NCBI GenBank assembly: GCA_947455415.1
Contig: CANGNX010000003.1
Span: 1 to 41,578, forward strand
Direction of reading: 5' to 3'
Source: Opitutia bacterium
GTDB lineage: Bacteria > Verrucomicrobiota > Verrucomicrobiia > Opitutales > UBA953
Length of the DNA: 41,578 bases
Shown: positions 9,772-20,345 of the stretch, piece after piece
Numbering within the stretch: the stretch's first letter is position 1
How the letters are laid out: each line of letters starts with the position of its first letter
Made by a program: the position numbers and the translations under genes
The notes under the pieces: model-generated
What the model was told of the DNA's origin: nothing
The model's database searches: none
Seen by the model: only the letters and a program-made list of their open reading frames with translations

Positions 9772-10500
9772 TTACTCCCAAACTCCTTGGGCAATTAATT
9801 CCTTCGTCGCGGCTTCCGCCCAACCGCGATTAGCCACGGGACTCGCGGGACTCGGATGCAAAACTTTGGCGAATTTAATCGGCAGCCCCTCCAACGCCTC
9901 GCGTGCTCGCGTTTCGGCATACCCTCCGACTCCCACCACAGTTTTTATTTCTAAGGCATCCACCAGCTCGCGTAGAAATCGATCACAGGCCGCGTTGACG
10001 GGTGCGATTGCCTCCGCGGGCAACTCTTCCGGTACGACATTGCGACCAATCTTGGTATTCTCCAAAAAGAGCAGTGGATTATAATTATGTACCCAGTGAT
10101 TTAGAAAAAAATTCTCCGGCGAGCCAAAGCGTTGTTGGAATAATCCCCACAAGCGACGACCACTCACTTCCGAACGCGTGCAGGCAAAGCCAGTGACTTT
10201 CTTGGCTGGGTGCTGACGATCAGGCGTCGCCACCGGATACTCTAAACCCATCCAGTCTCGTACCGATGCGACCTCGCCAAAAGGTATACCGGTTTGCGCC
10301 ATGCCAAAGGGACCAGGATTCATGCCTAAAAAAAGCACCTGCTTCGGACCTAAACTCCCAAATCGTCGCAGGTAAGCCTCATGCGAAGCCCAAGCGTAGT
10401 CCAAAGGACTGTACACGAAATCTGCGGGCGCAGGAAAACTCAGGCCACGCAGCTCCTCCCGTAACGCAACGGTAGCACGAATGACGCGGTCAACAGCCAT
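9772..10500 (-). CDS. SMUG1-type single-strand-selective uracil-DNA glycosylase
   Basis: LFLGMNPGPFGMAQTGIPFGEVASVRDWMG matches the SMUG1 motif 1 region closely; HPSPASPVANRGW matches motif 2. Confidence 0.93.
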   Translation of the reverse strand: MAVDRVIRATVALREELRGLSFPAPADFVYSPLDYAWASHEAYLRRFGSLGPKQVLFLGMNPGPFGMAQTGIPFGEVASVRDWMGLEYPVATPDRQHPAKKVTGFACTRSEVSGRRLWGLFQQRFGSPENFFLNHWVHNYNPLLFLENTKIGRNVVPEELPAEAIAPVNAACDRFLRELVDALEIKTVVGVGGYAETRAREALEGLPIKFAKVLHPSPASPVANRGWAEAATKELIAQGVWE

Positions 10501-10592
10501 CCACTAGAACTAACCCAACCATTCCGTGGGTCGAGTCGGAAGCAAAGATTGGTAGTGATTTCACCTTGCGCTTCCGCTGATAGACTAAAAAG

Positions 10593-12563
10593 TTGTCGCC
10601 TACTCTCGTGAGCAAATCAACGCCTTGGACACTCAAACACGCTGAAGATTACTACGGCTTCAAACGCTGGGGCGGTAATAATTTTTCAGTCGATACGCAA
10701 GGGAACCTCTGCGTTCACCCCAAGGGCGATCACCGCAAGATTCGTATCACCGATATCGTGAAAGAAGCGGAGGCCTCTGGCCTCAAGCCGCCTCTGACCA
10801 TTCGCGTACAAGATTTGCTGCGTCACCGTGTGACGCAAATCAATGAGGCCTTTCGTAAGGCCATCGAAGAGGAAGACTACCCTTCCCGCTACCGCGGCGT
10901 CTTCCCCATTAAGGTCAATCAACTGCGCGAAGTGGTTGAAGAAATTCTAGACGCCGGCGAAGAATATGATTTCGGTCTCGAAGCAGGCTCCAAGCCCGAG
11001 CTCATCATCGCCCTAGCCCTACTAGAGAATCGCAAAGCGCTTCTCATCTGTAACGGCTACAAAGATGAAGAGTACATCGAACTCGCCTTGATGGGTCGCC
11101 GCCTCGGCAAACAAACCATTATCGTCGTCGAACAACTTTCGGAGGTCGATGCCATCATCCGCATCGCTCGCCGCATGGGCGTCAACCCGCACATCGGCAT
11201 TCGCGTTAAACTGACCACCGCCGGTGAAGGTAAATGGGCTGATAGCACTGGCGAAAACGCCAAGTTCGGTCTCACGGCTTCGGAAATCATGATTGCCGCC
11301 GAAAAGCTTTCGAAGGCCCGCATGAAGGACGCCCTCAAGCTGGTACACTTCCACATCGGCTCACAGGTTCCAAATATCGGCACCATCAAGAAAGCCGTTA
11401 TCGAGGCCACCCGTTTCTACTGCGAACTCAAACGCATGGGCTTCCCTATGGGTCTGCTCGATGTCGGCGGCGGTCTTGGTATCGATTACGATGGTAGTCG
11501 CTCGGCTTTCGAGTCGTCCATGAACTACAGCATGGAAGTTTACGCCCGCGACGTCGTCGCGAATGTTAAACAAATCTGCGACGAGAGTAAGGTGGAAGTT
11601 CCAGACATTGTGTCTGAATCCGGCCGCGCCCTCGTCGCCCCACACTCCATTCTCATCTTCGAAGCGGTTGATCGCATCACCCGCGATGAATCGATTTCCG
11701 AAAAGCCGAAAGGCAAGTCGCACCAAATCATTCGTGAGCTTGAAGCGATTCGTAAAAACAAACGGAAGTTCGACCCGCTGGAGCGTTACCACGACGCGAA
11801 ACAAAAACGCGAAGAAGCCCATGCTCGCTTTAACCTCGGCAACTTACGCCTCGAAGACCGCGCCATGGCCGACCGCATTTTCTGGGACATCTGCCGGCAG
11901 ATTCGCCGCGACCTCGCCAACGCGGCCGACGTACCCGATGAACTCGCCCGCCTCGACTCGATGCTGGCCGAACAGTACGTCTGCAATTTCTCCGTCTTCC
12001 AATCGCTACTCGACCATTGGGCCCTGGACCAACTCTTCCCGATTGCACCGATTCACCGCCTCAACGAACGCCCGACGGTCCAGGCCACACTGGTCGACAT
12101 CACTTGCGATTCCGATGGCAAGGTCGACGAGTTTATCGACCTCGAAGATGTTCGCCGCACCCTCTCCCTGCACCCCCTTAAGTCCGGTCAACCCTACTAC
12201 ATCGGCGCCTTCATGGTCGGCGCCTATCAAGACATCATGGGCGACTTGCACAACCTCTTCGGCCGCGTGAATGAAGCCCACGTCTTCCTCGAAGACGATG
12301 AAGAGGATGGTTTTTATATCGAAGAAAGCATCCCCGGTTACTCCGTCGATCGCATCCTCGACATGATTCAGTACAACTCCGAAGACCTTTGCCGCATGCT
12401 CAAACGCCAAGTGGATCGTGCCACTAAAGCCGATTCCGTGCGCCCCCGCGAAGGCGTGGCGATGGTCGATCTCTACGAACGTTTAGTTCGTGGCCGCACC
12501 TACCTCATTCCGCACCGCGAAGAAAAATCGAGCCTGCGTAAGAGTCGCCCGAAGGTTAAGTAG
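10593..12563 (+). CDS. speA: Biosynthetic arginine decarboxylase
   Basis: About 650 aa PLP fold III decarboxylase: WTLKHAEDYYGFKRWGGNNFSVD, FPIKVNQLREVV, LVHFHIGSQVPN, DVGGGLGIDYDGS. TTG start at 10593 or GTG at 10608. Confidence 0.96.
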   Translation: MSPTLVSKSTPWTLKHAEDYYGFKRWGGNNFSVDTQGNLCVHPKGDHRKIRITDIVKEAEASGLKPPLTIRVQDLLRHRVTQINEAFRKAIEEEDYPSRYRGVFPIKVNQLREVVEEILDAGEEYDFGLEAGSKPELIIALALLENRKALLICNGYKDEEYIELALMGRRLGKQTIIVVEQLSEVDAIIRIARRMGVNPHIGIRVKLTTAGEGKWADSTGENAKFGLTASEIMIAAEKLSKARMKDALKLVHFHIGSQVPNIGTIKKAVIEATRFYCELKRMGFPMGLLDVGGGLGIDYDGSRSAFESSMNYSMEVYARDVVANVKQICDESKVEVPDIVSESGRALVAPHSILIFEAVDRITRDESISEKPKGKSHQIIRELEAIRKNKRKFDPLERYHDAKQKREEAHARFNLGNLRLEDRAMADRIFWDICRQIRRDLANAADVPDELARLDSMLAEQYVCNFSVFQSLLDHWALDQLFPIAPIHRLNERPTVQATLVDITCDSDGKVDEFIDLEDVRRTLSLHPLKSGQPYYIGAFMVGAYQDIMGDLHNLFGRVNEAHVFLEDDEEDGFYIEESIPGYSVDRILDMIQYNSEDLCRMLKRQVDRATKADSVRPREGVAMVDLYERLVRGRTYLIPHREEKSSLRKSRPKVK

Positions 12564-12566
12564 TTT

Positions 12567-13088
12567 CTAGGACAGGATTAATTTCTGACGTTTGAGCTCA
12601 TCTAACGTTAGAAATGTTCCTTTGGAGATATTCTCATAATTCTCTACATCGGCCAACCAGGCCCAATGGTCGCCGCAATCAATTCGATTCAAAAACTTGA
12701 GCCGTAAAATGGCAAGGGAACCCATGATTTTAAAAAGTCCATCGCCCGCATGCTCAACACGATCACCCAGGGCTTTAATCTTATCAACTTTGTGCCCAGT
12801 TTTTTTACCAAGCAGCCCGACTAAGTTAGCATGCTCAACCGCTAAATAATTCAGCAAACCAATCGGGTTTGCTTCGAGATTTTCCAAAGTTTTGGTATCT
12901 TTATACACCCCGATAATAAAGCGCTTTGGCTTCATGGAAATGGCCGTCACATAACTGCAAATATTTAAATTTCCACGCCCAGCGTGCGTGGTCGACAAGC
13001 TGTAAACAGGACCGTCGACCCGATTCCATGGCTTGATTCTGATTCCAGTCATACCATTTAGACACGACCCCACCCACCCTTGTTCCAT
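12567..13088 (-). CDS. Flavin reductase-like (FMN-binding) protein
   Basis: GPVYSLSTTHAGRGNLNICSYVTAISMKPKRFIIGVYKDTKTLENLE resembles the flavin_reduct domain. ORF extends to 13280 but that would overlap the divergent gene; start set at MEQGW (13088). Confidence 0.75.
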   Translation of the reverse strand: MEQGWVGSCLNGMTGIRIKPWNRVDGPVYSLSTTHAGRGNLNICSYVTAISMKPKRFIIGVYKDTKTLENLEANPIGLLNYLAVEHANLVGLLGKKTGHKVDKIKALGDRVEHAGDGLFKIMGSLAILRLKFLNRIDCGDHWAWLADVENYENISKGTFLTLDELKRQKLILS

Positions 13089-13151
13089 TAAAATTGTTTC
13101 AATTGTCATTAAGCGGTGGCAAATTCCGCTAAGCCATATAACGCCTAAAAC

Positions 13152-13892
13152 ATGCCTAAGGTCGTTACACTCCATGGTTTTACAGGTTGCGGCAAGGATT
13201 TCGACCCCTTGAAGGAATACCTCGACCCACGATTTGAAGTGATCGCACCCGACTTCCCCGGCCACGGACAACGCAACCATCAGGACCGTCCGTCAGACTA
13301 TTCACTCCATGCACACCTTAATGTGATTTCGGAGGCCGCAGGTTCGACCAACGAAGCCGTCACGCTCGTCGGTTATTCCATGGGTGGACGCCTTGCGCTG
13401 CACTGGGCACTCACCCACCCAACGCGGGTGCGCCGACTGATTCTCATCGGAGCCAGCCCCGGCTTACGTACGCCCGATGAACGCGAAGAAAGAATTCGCG
13501 GTGATCAGGCACTGGCTCAATTCATTCGTGTCGAAGGCTTGAATAAATTTCTTAAGTACTGGAATACGAAAACATTCTTTAAGCCCCTGCTCGCTTTACC
13601 AGCCGAGCGACTCGACCCCATTCTCATCCGCCGCCAAAAAAATAATCCCGAAGCCCTCGCACTGAGCCTCGAGCATGTGGGCACCGGCATCCTACCGTCA
13701 CTCTGGGAACGCCTACTTGATATCAAATGCCCGACGGACCTAGTTGTCGGTGAACACGACGGAAAATTTATCGAAATTGCGCACGCCATGGCCGAACGTA
13801 TGCCCAAGAGCCGCCTGAGCATTATCGAGGAAGCGGGACACGCCGTTCACCTCGAGAAGCCCCAAGATCTAGCGACATTGATTGAGGGATAA
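13152..13892 (+). CDS. Alpha/beta hydrolase, MenH-like
   Basis: TLHGFTGCGKDF, nucleophile elbow VGYSMGGRLALH, LILIGASPGL, catalytic EEAGHAVHLEKP. Confidence 0.87.
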   Translation: MPKVVTLHGFTGCGKDFDPLKEYLDPRFEVIAPDFPGHGQRNHQDRPSDYSLHAHLNVISEAAGSTNEAVTLVGYSMGGRLALHWALTHPTRVRRLILIGASPGLRTPDEREERIRGDQALAQFIRVEGLNKFLKYWNTKTFFKPLLALPAERLDPILIRRQKNNPEALALSLEHVGTGILPSLWERLLDIKCPTDLVVGEHDGKFIEIAHAMAERMPKSRLSIIEEAGHAVHLEKPQDLATLIEG

Positions 13893-13922
13893 GCCCCTAC
13901 CCCTACCGGTAGGCAAACCGAC

Positions 13923-13957
13923 TTGACAGTGAACAAAGTTTCATAGAACATCCGTTC
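13923..13957 (+). promoter_or_regulatory. Candidate lexA promoter (TTGACA at 13923-13928) with a GAAC-N4-GTTC box (13946-13957)
   Basis: Exact TTGACA and the palindrome GAAC-ATCC-GTTC overlapping the expected -10 region (TAGAAC), directly before lexA. Confidence 0.55.
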
Positions 13958-13960
13958 ACT

Positions 13961-14620
13961 ATGGAACAAATGACGAAGAAACAAAAGGCGATTCTGGATT
14001 ACATGAAAGCCCATGTGTCCGAACACTCCTATTGGCCGAGCATTCGTGACATCCAAGCGAAGTTCCGCTTCGCCAGCACCAATGCCGTTTTCGGGCACCT
14101 CCAAGCCCTCGAGCGCAAAGGCGTACTACAACGTATCCCAGGAGCCGCCCGTGCTTATAAAATCGTCCCTGAAGCCGTGGCAGACCTCTCCGAGACGGTC
14201 ATCCGCTACGAAGGTCCAGACGACAGTGCCATCGAGCTACGCTCCATCCCCTTCGCTGGCTCCATCGCCGCCGGCCTACCCGACTACACCGAGTCGTCGG
14301 GAGTCCTGGCAAGCATGCAGGCGCCCATCTCTGAAGGCTCTCGCCGTCGCGCCCCGCAATCCTTCGCACTTCGCGTGCGCGGCGATTCTATGATCGATGC
14401 CAACATTAACGATGGCGACACCGTGATCATCGAGCCAGGCACCGCTAAACATGGCGACATCGTGGCGGCCCTCATCGACGGTGAAACGACCTTAAAGCGT
14501 CTCATCAAACAGGGCTCCAAAATCTACTTGAAGGCCGAAAATCAAAACTACCCCGAGCTCTTCCCCGTTAGCGAATTAGTGATTCAAGGTATCGCGAAGT
14601 CCGTCGTTCGTCCCCTCTGA
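13961..14620 (+). CDS. lexA: LexA repressor (SOS regulator, S24 peptidase)
   Basis: N-terminal winged helix [29 protein letters not shown]..., [10 protein letters not shown] cleavage region, [25 protein letters not shown] at 13961 or 13970. Confidence 0.96.
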   Translation: MEQMTKKQKAILDYMKAHVSEHSYWPSIRDIQAKFRFASTNAVFGHLQALERKGVLQRIPGAARAYKIVPEAVADLSETVIRYEGPDDSAIELRSIPFAGSIAAGLPDYTESSGVLASMQAPISEGSRRRAPQSFALRVRGDSMIDANINDGDTVIIEPGTAKHGDIVAALIDGETTLKRLIKQGSKIYLKAENQNYPELFPVSELVIQGIAKSVVRPL

Positions 14621-14621
14621 T

Positions 14622-15428
14622 TCACTGCCTCTTCAGTACTAAAATAATATCCGAATAAGCGTCGTTTAACCGACGCTTATTTTTTATATCATAGTGGAAG
14701 TCGTAACAGGCCACCAGACCAAGTGACGGCACCTTAGCTAAAAGTGCCTTCAGCTCCATCGCCGAATAGGTGCGAAATTCCCAAAGTGTTTCTTCCATTC
14801 GAGTCTTCCCCTTCTCCGTAATCGTCATGCAAGTACGCATGGCCTCTTTGCGCTCCTTGCGTCGTGCCGGGGCCGACCAAGTTTCACTACAAACTTTCAC
14901 CCCCTGACGACGGTTCACCCACTTTTCGTAATCCGCTGGATTATTCTCATAATCCGTGAGGTGTAGACCAATGAAGCAGAGGCCGCCCTTTCGCAGGGCC
15001 TTCGACATGCCACGCAAAGCCGCCACCGCATCCTTCTCCTTAAGAATGTATTTAAAGGTACTCACGAAACAGTGCACCACATCGTACTCGCCCGCAGCGG
15101 GCATACGAAAGTCCTGCAACGAATCACGCCAAACCTTGGCAGAAGACCCGTAGGACTTGAGTCGCTTCTTCGCGTAGGCGACTTGATTGCGATTTAAATC
15201 AAAGCCGTGCACCACGTGCCCCCGCGCTGCCAACGACTCCAATAACCGACCTGACCCACAGGCCGGTTCTAAGACTTTCCAACTCTTCCCGAAACCCGTG
15301 CCATATTTTTTGACGGCGGCATGCAAGAAGCGTGTCTCACGTTTGGTGTAATCCTCGTACACCATATCGTAATACAGTGGAGAATCATACCAAGCCGTGG
15401 CCGACCTGAGGGCGACTGCGGGTGCCAT
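14622..15428 (-). CDS. Class I SAM-dependent methyltransferase, cotranscribed with thiC
   Basis: VLEPACGSGRLLESLAARGHVVHGFDLN motif I; YDVVHCFVSTFKYI; 3-nt gap after the thiC stop. Confidence 0.88.
   Translation of the reverse strand: MAPAVALRSATAWYDSPLYYDMVYEDYTKRETRFLHAAVKKYGTGFGKSWKVLEPACGSGRLLESLAARGHVVHGFDLNRNQVAYAKKRLKSYGSSAKVWRDSLQDFRMPAAGEYDVVHCFVSTFKYILKEKDAVAALRGMSKALRKGGLCFIGLHLTDYENNPADYEKWVNRRQGVKVCSETWSAPARRKERKEAMRTCMTITEKGKTRMEETLWEFRTYSAMELKALLAKVPSLGLVACYDFHYDIKNKRRLNDAYSDIILVLKRQ
14654..14687 (+). terminator. Rho-independent terminator of lexA, inside the 3' coding end of the opposing methyltransferase
   Basis: AATAAGCGTCG-TTTAAC-CGACGCTTATT: 11-bp perfect stem followed by TTTT(A). 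Confidence 0.88.
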
Positions 15429-15431
15429 CCG

Positions 15432-17360
<1,929 letters not shown>

Positions 17361-17410
17361 TCAGCCCGAACAGGTGCAGACAGACGCAAGAGGTGAAAAC
17401 GATAACAATC

Positions 17411-17497
17411 CACTTCCTACGGCGCTGTGCGCATCAGGTACAAGGGTTCGAGGCGACAGCCTCATCTCAGTCCGTTAACGGACTCCCCTGGGAAAAA
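17411..17497 (-). ncRNA. TPP riboswitch (THI element)
   Basis: Minus strand: CCCAGGGGAGTCCGTTAACGGACTGAGATGAGGCTGTCGCCTCGAACCCTTGTACCTGATGCGCACAGCGCCGTAGGAAGTGG, containing CTGAGA, ACCCTT, ACCTGAT and CGTAGG, upstream of thiC. Confidence 0.92.
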
Positions 17498-17588
17498 GCT
17501 ACAAGGAACACTGCCATCAAAAGTCAGTTTACCTGACTGGCAATGAGATTGAGCAGATAATACGAACGCCGAGACCTAATCCTAAGGC

Positions 17589-18953
17589 TTAGACGCGGTT
17601 CGTCGAAAGCTGGGCACGGAGGTATTCGACCGTGCGACGCACATTAGCGTCCACTTCCATCTGATTACCCACAGTCTTACGAGCGTGGATCACAGTGCCG
17701 TGATCGCGACCGCCAAAGGCTTGGCCAATCGATACGAGCGACATCCCCGTCAACTGCGTGCACAGGTACATGGCCACTTGGCGAGGGAAAGCGATATTCT
17801 GCATACGGCGCTTCGAGGTCATGTCCGACATCTGAATGCGGTAGTGCTCGGCGACTTTGCGCTGAATGACTTCTGAGGTCAGGGTGTGGCTGGCTTCTTC
17901 GACTAAAATATCATGCAGGAGCTTCTCAACCTGAGTCAGTTCCAGCGGCTTACGGGTCATACCAGTCAGACCAAAAATACGGGTAATCGCACCCTCCAAG
18001 TTGCGAACATTGCGTGCAATGCGTGAAGCAATGAATTCAGCAATCTCCGGGGCCAACTCGAGACCACGGGCTGAAGCCTTCTTACGTAAAATCGCAATAC
18101 GGGTCTCAAGCCCAGGGGCTTGAATGGAAGCGACCATGCCCCATTGGAAACGCGAAACCAAACGCTCAGATAGCTTTGCAATTTCTGAAGCCGGACGGTC
18201 ACTCGTCAGGACCACTTGCTTGTGGTTATTGTGCAATTCGTTGAAGGTGTGGAAGAACTCGTCTTGCGTAGAATCCTTGCCTGCCAAGAAATGAATGTCG
18301 TCGATCAACAATAAATCGAGTTCACGGTAACGACGTCGGAAAGCGTTAATGCTATTGGTCTGCAGGGCCTGAATAAACTCGTTCGTGAAAGTCTCCGAAG
18401 AAATATAAGCAATACGTGCACGAGGGTTGGACGCATACACCGAGTGTGCAATCGCATGCATCAGGTGAGTTTTGCCCAAACCGGTTGGTCCATGAATGAA
18501 GAGCGGGTTGTAGTTACAGCCAGGATCCTTGGCGACTGCTAGCGCTGCACCGTGTGCCATCTCGTTCTCGGGACCGACAATAAAGTTTTCGAAAGTGTTC
18601 GTCGCTTTAATCACTGGCGCCGGTGCCGCCGCAGGTTGACGTGAATGCGAACGGGTTGGTGCCACAACTTCCGTAGCTTCTTCGCGCGATGAACCACTGT
18701 TCGCCGTTAAACGGAAATTCATATTTCTTCCCGCGACTAAAGTGAGCTGATGACGGATGACCTCAGTGTAGTTGCTGTTCACCCAAGCTTCCGCCAAAAC
18801 GGTAGGCGCTTCTAACAACAGAACATTACCATCAGTGATGGTGATCGGGTTGAGCGTTGAAATCCAAGTATCGAAATCCGGGCGGGAGAAGATGTTGCGA
18901 AGTTCGCTTTTGGCGGTTTCCCAAAGTGATTGATGGCTGACAGGGCTGGACAT
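17589..18953 (-). CDS. dnaA: Chromosomal replication initiator protein
   Basis: NPLFIHGPTGLGKTHLMHAI Walker A, LLLIDDIHFLAGK Walker B, GGRDHGTVIHA DnaA-box-binding signature. Confidence 0.98.
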   Translation of the reverse strand: MSSPVSHQSLWETAKSELRNIFSRPDFDTWISTLNPITITDGNVLLLEAPTVLAEAWVNSNYTEVIRHQLTLVAGRNMNFRLTANSGSSREEATEVVAPTRSHSRQPAAAPAPVIKATNTFENFIVGPENEMAHGAALAVAKDPGCNYNPLFIHGPTGLGKTHLMHAIAHSVYASNPRARIAYISSETFTNEFIQALQTNSINAFRRRYRELDLLLIDDIHFLAGKDSTQDEFFHTFNELHNNHKQVVLTSDRPASEIAKLSERLVSRFQWGMVASIQAPGLETRIAILRKKASARGLELAPEIAEFIASRIARNVRNLEGAITRIFGLTGMTRKPLELTQVEKLLHDILVEEASHTLTSEVIQRKVAEHYRIQMSDMTSKRRMQNIAFPRQVAMYLCTQLTGMSLVSIGQAFGGRDHGTVIHARKTVGNQMEVDANVRRTVEYLRAQLSTNRV

Positions 18954-18969
18954 GGATAAAGGGAGGGTT

Positions 18970-19280
18970 GAGGAAGGTTGTTCACAGGCCTTTTGGAAGC
19001 CCGAAAATGAGGAAAATGATAGAAAGTTTGGTTAATGAGTAATTGTTAACACTTAGGGTCTAATTTGAATTCTACTTAATAGATTAAAATTTAGTTCCGT
19101 AAGTCGTTATAAATTAGTTAGTTAAATTTAACTGCAGAGGGGGTTTAGTTCAGTTTAGAGGGGGTTGTAGCGTTGATCAGCCACCGCGTGACAAATCGGT
19201 GTCTTTGATGTGTCTCCCCTATGCCGCCACAAGTTCAAGCCTTGCACAGGTTATTAACAACCACCCTGCGGATAAGAAAA
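18970..19280. promoter_or_regulatory. Candidate oriC / dnaA control region
   Basis: Three near-consensus DnaA boxes, each one mismatch from TTATNCACA: TTGTTCACA 18978-18986, TTATTAACA 19251-19259, TTATCCGCA (minus) 19267-19275; AT-rich tract about 19021-19135; located upstream of dnaA. Confidence 0.45.
19136..19166 (+). repeat. Two direct copies of AGAGGGGGTT, 21 bp apart, upstream of dnaA
   Basis: AGAGGGGGTT at 19136-19145 and 19157-19166. Confidence 0.9.
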
Positions 19281-19328
19281 TAGGGATTGTGTTGCACTGT
19301 TACGACAGCGTGTCGGCAACCAATAAAA

Positions 19329-20345
19329 TCAACACGATTTCGTCACACATGTTTCCGCGAGGTGCTCATCGCGAAGTCGTCGCAAGTCATCAATCGTCTC
19401 GCAGCTACGCAACCGATCACGAACTTTCCGTGAAACAGGCAACCCATGTGTAAGCGGATGCAACCTTCCGAGCATCCATTTAATATCCCTCGTGCCCAAA
19501 CGCGAGGCATGCACCTCCAACGTCAACTCGGCCAAGCGAATAATGACCTCCCAGCGATGCGCAGCCGTAACCACGGGCATATTTTTATTATCACCCTGCA
19601 AGTTCGCCTTAATTGCTGAGAAAATCCACGGGTTCGATAACGCGGCCCGACCAATCATGAGCCCGGATACGCCCGACTCCTTGATTCGTCGTTCGGCCGA
19701 GGCCCAATCCTTAATATCGCCGTTACCAATCACCGGAACTGACACCGCTGCAGCCACTTGGGAAATCCAATCCCAATTGGCCTCCCCGGAATAGCCCTGC
19801 TCCTTGGTGCGACCATGCACCGCAATCGCTTCAACTCCTAATGTTTCCAAGCGCTGTGCGACTTCCACCACCACAATCGTCGAGTGATCCCAACCTAAAC
19901 GCATCTTCGCGGTCAACGGCACATCCGGAATCGCGTCTTTCACTGCCTTCACGAGGTCGTACAGCAAGGGCGTGCACCGCAATAAGCCCGATCCTGCGTT
20001 CTGTTCGATGACCTTGTGCGCCGGACAACCAAAATTAAGGTCTAAAAAGTCGGGCTTCACTCGATCACAAACCATCCGGGCGGCTTTCGCCATCGACCTA
20101 GGCGTGGCCCCAAAAATTTGCACCCCCATCGGCCTTTGCGTCTCGGTGAAATCTACCATCTCCCAGGCCTTCGCGTTGTCCCTGATCAAGGCCTCAGATT
20201 GCACAAACTCCGTTACCATAACATCCGCGCCCTGCTCTTTGCAGAGCTGACGAAACGCGACATCGGTATGCCGTGCCATCGGTGCGAGATACAAGGGAAA
20301 CTTGCCCGGACCAAACCACGGAAGCCGTGCCGCGACCTTACTCAT
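19329..20345 (-). CDS. dusB: tRNA-dihydrouridine synthase, DusB-like
   Basis: LAPMARHTDVAFR, DLNFGCPAHKVI, HGRTKEQGYSG, VIGNGDI, GLMIGRAALSNPWIF. Confidence 0.9.
   Translation of the reverse strand: MSKVAARLPWFGPGKFPLYLAPMARHTDVAFRQLCKEQGADVMVTEFVQSEALIRDNAKAWEMVDFTETQRPMGVQIFGATPRSMAKAARMVCDRVKPDFLDLNFGCPAHKVIEQNAGSGLLRCTPLLYDLVKAVKDAIPDVPLTAKMRLGWDHSTIVVVEVAQRLETLGVEAIAVHGRTKEQGYSGEANWDWISQVAAAVSVPVIGNGDIKDWASAERRIKESGVSGLMIGRAALSNPWIFSAIKANLQGDNKNMPVVTAAHRWEVIIRLAELTLEVHASRLGTRDIKWMLGRLHPLTHGLPVSRKVRDRLRSCETIDDLRRLRDEHLAETCVTKSC

Noticed and set aside
11361-12410. Long antisense or out-of-frame ORFs within speA (e.g. 11361..11822 -, 11563..12270 +, 12006..12410 -)
   Set aside because: Low-complexity shadow translations of a clearly coding, codon-biased gene; no domain resemblance.
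13089-13280. N-terminal extension of the flavin reductase-like ORF
   Set aside because: It would overlap the divergent alpha/beta hydrolase coding region and does not look like domain sequence; start moved to 13088.
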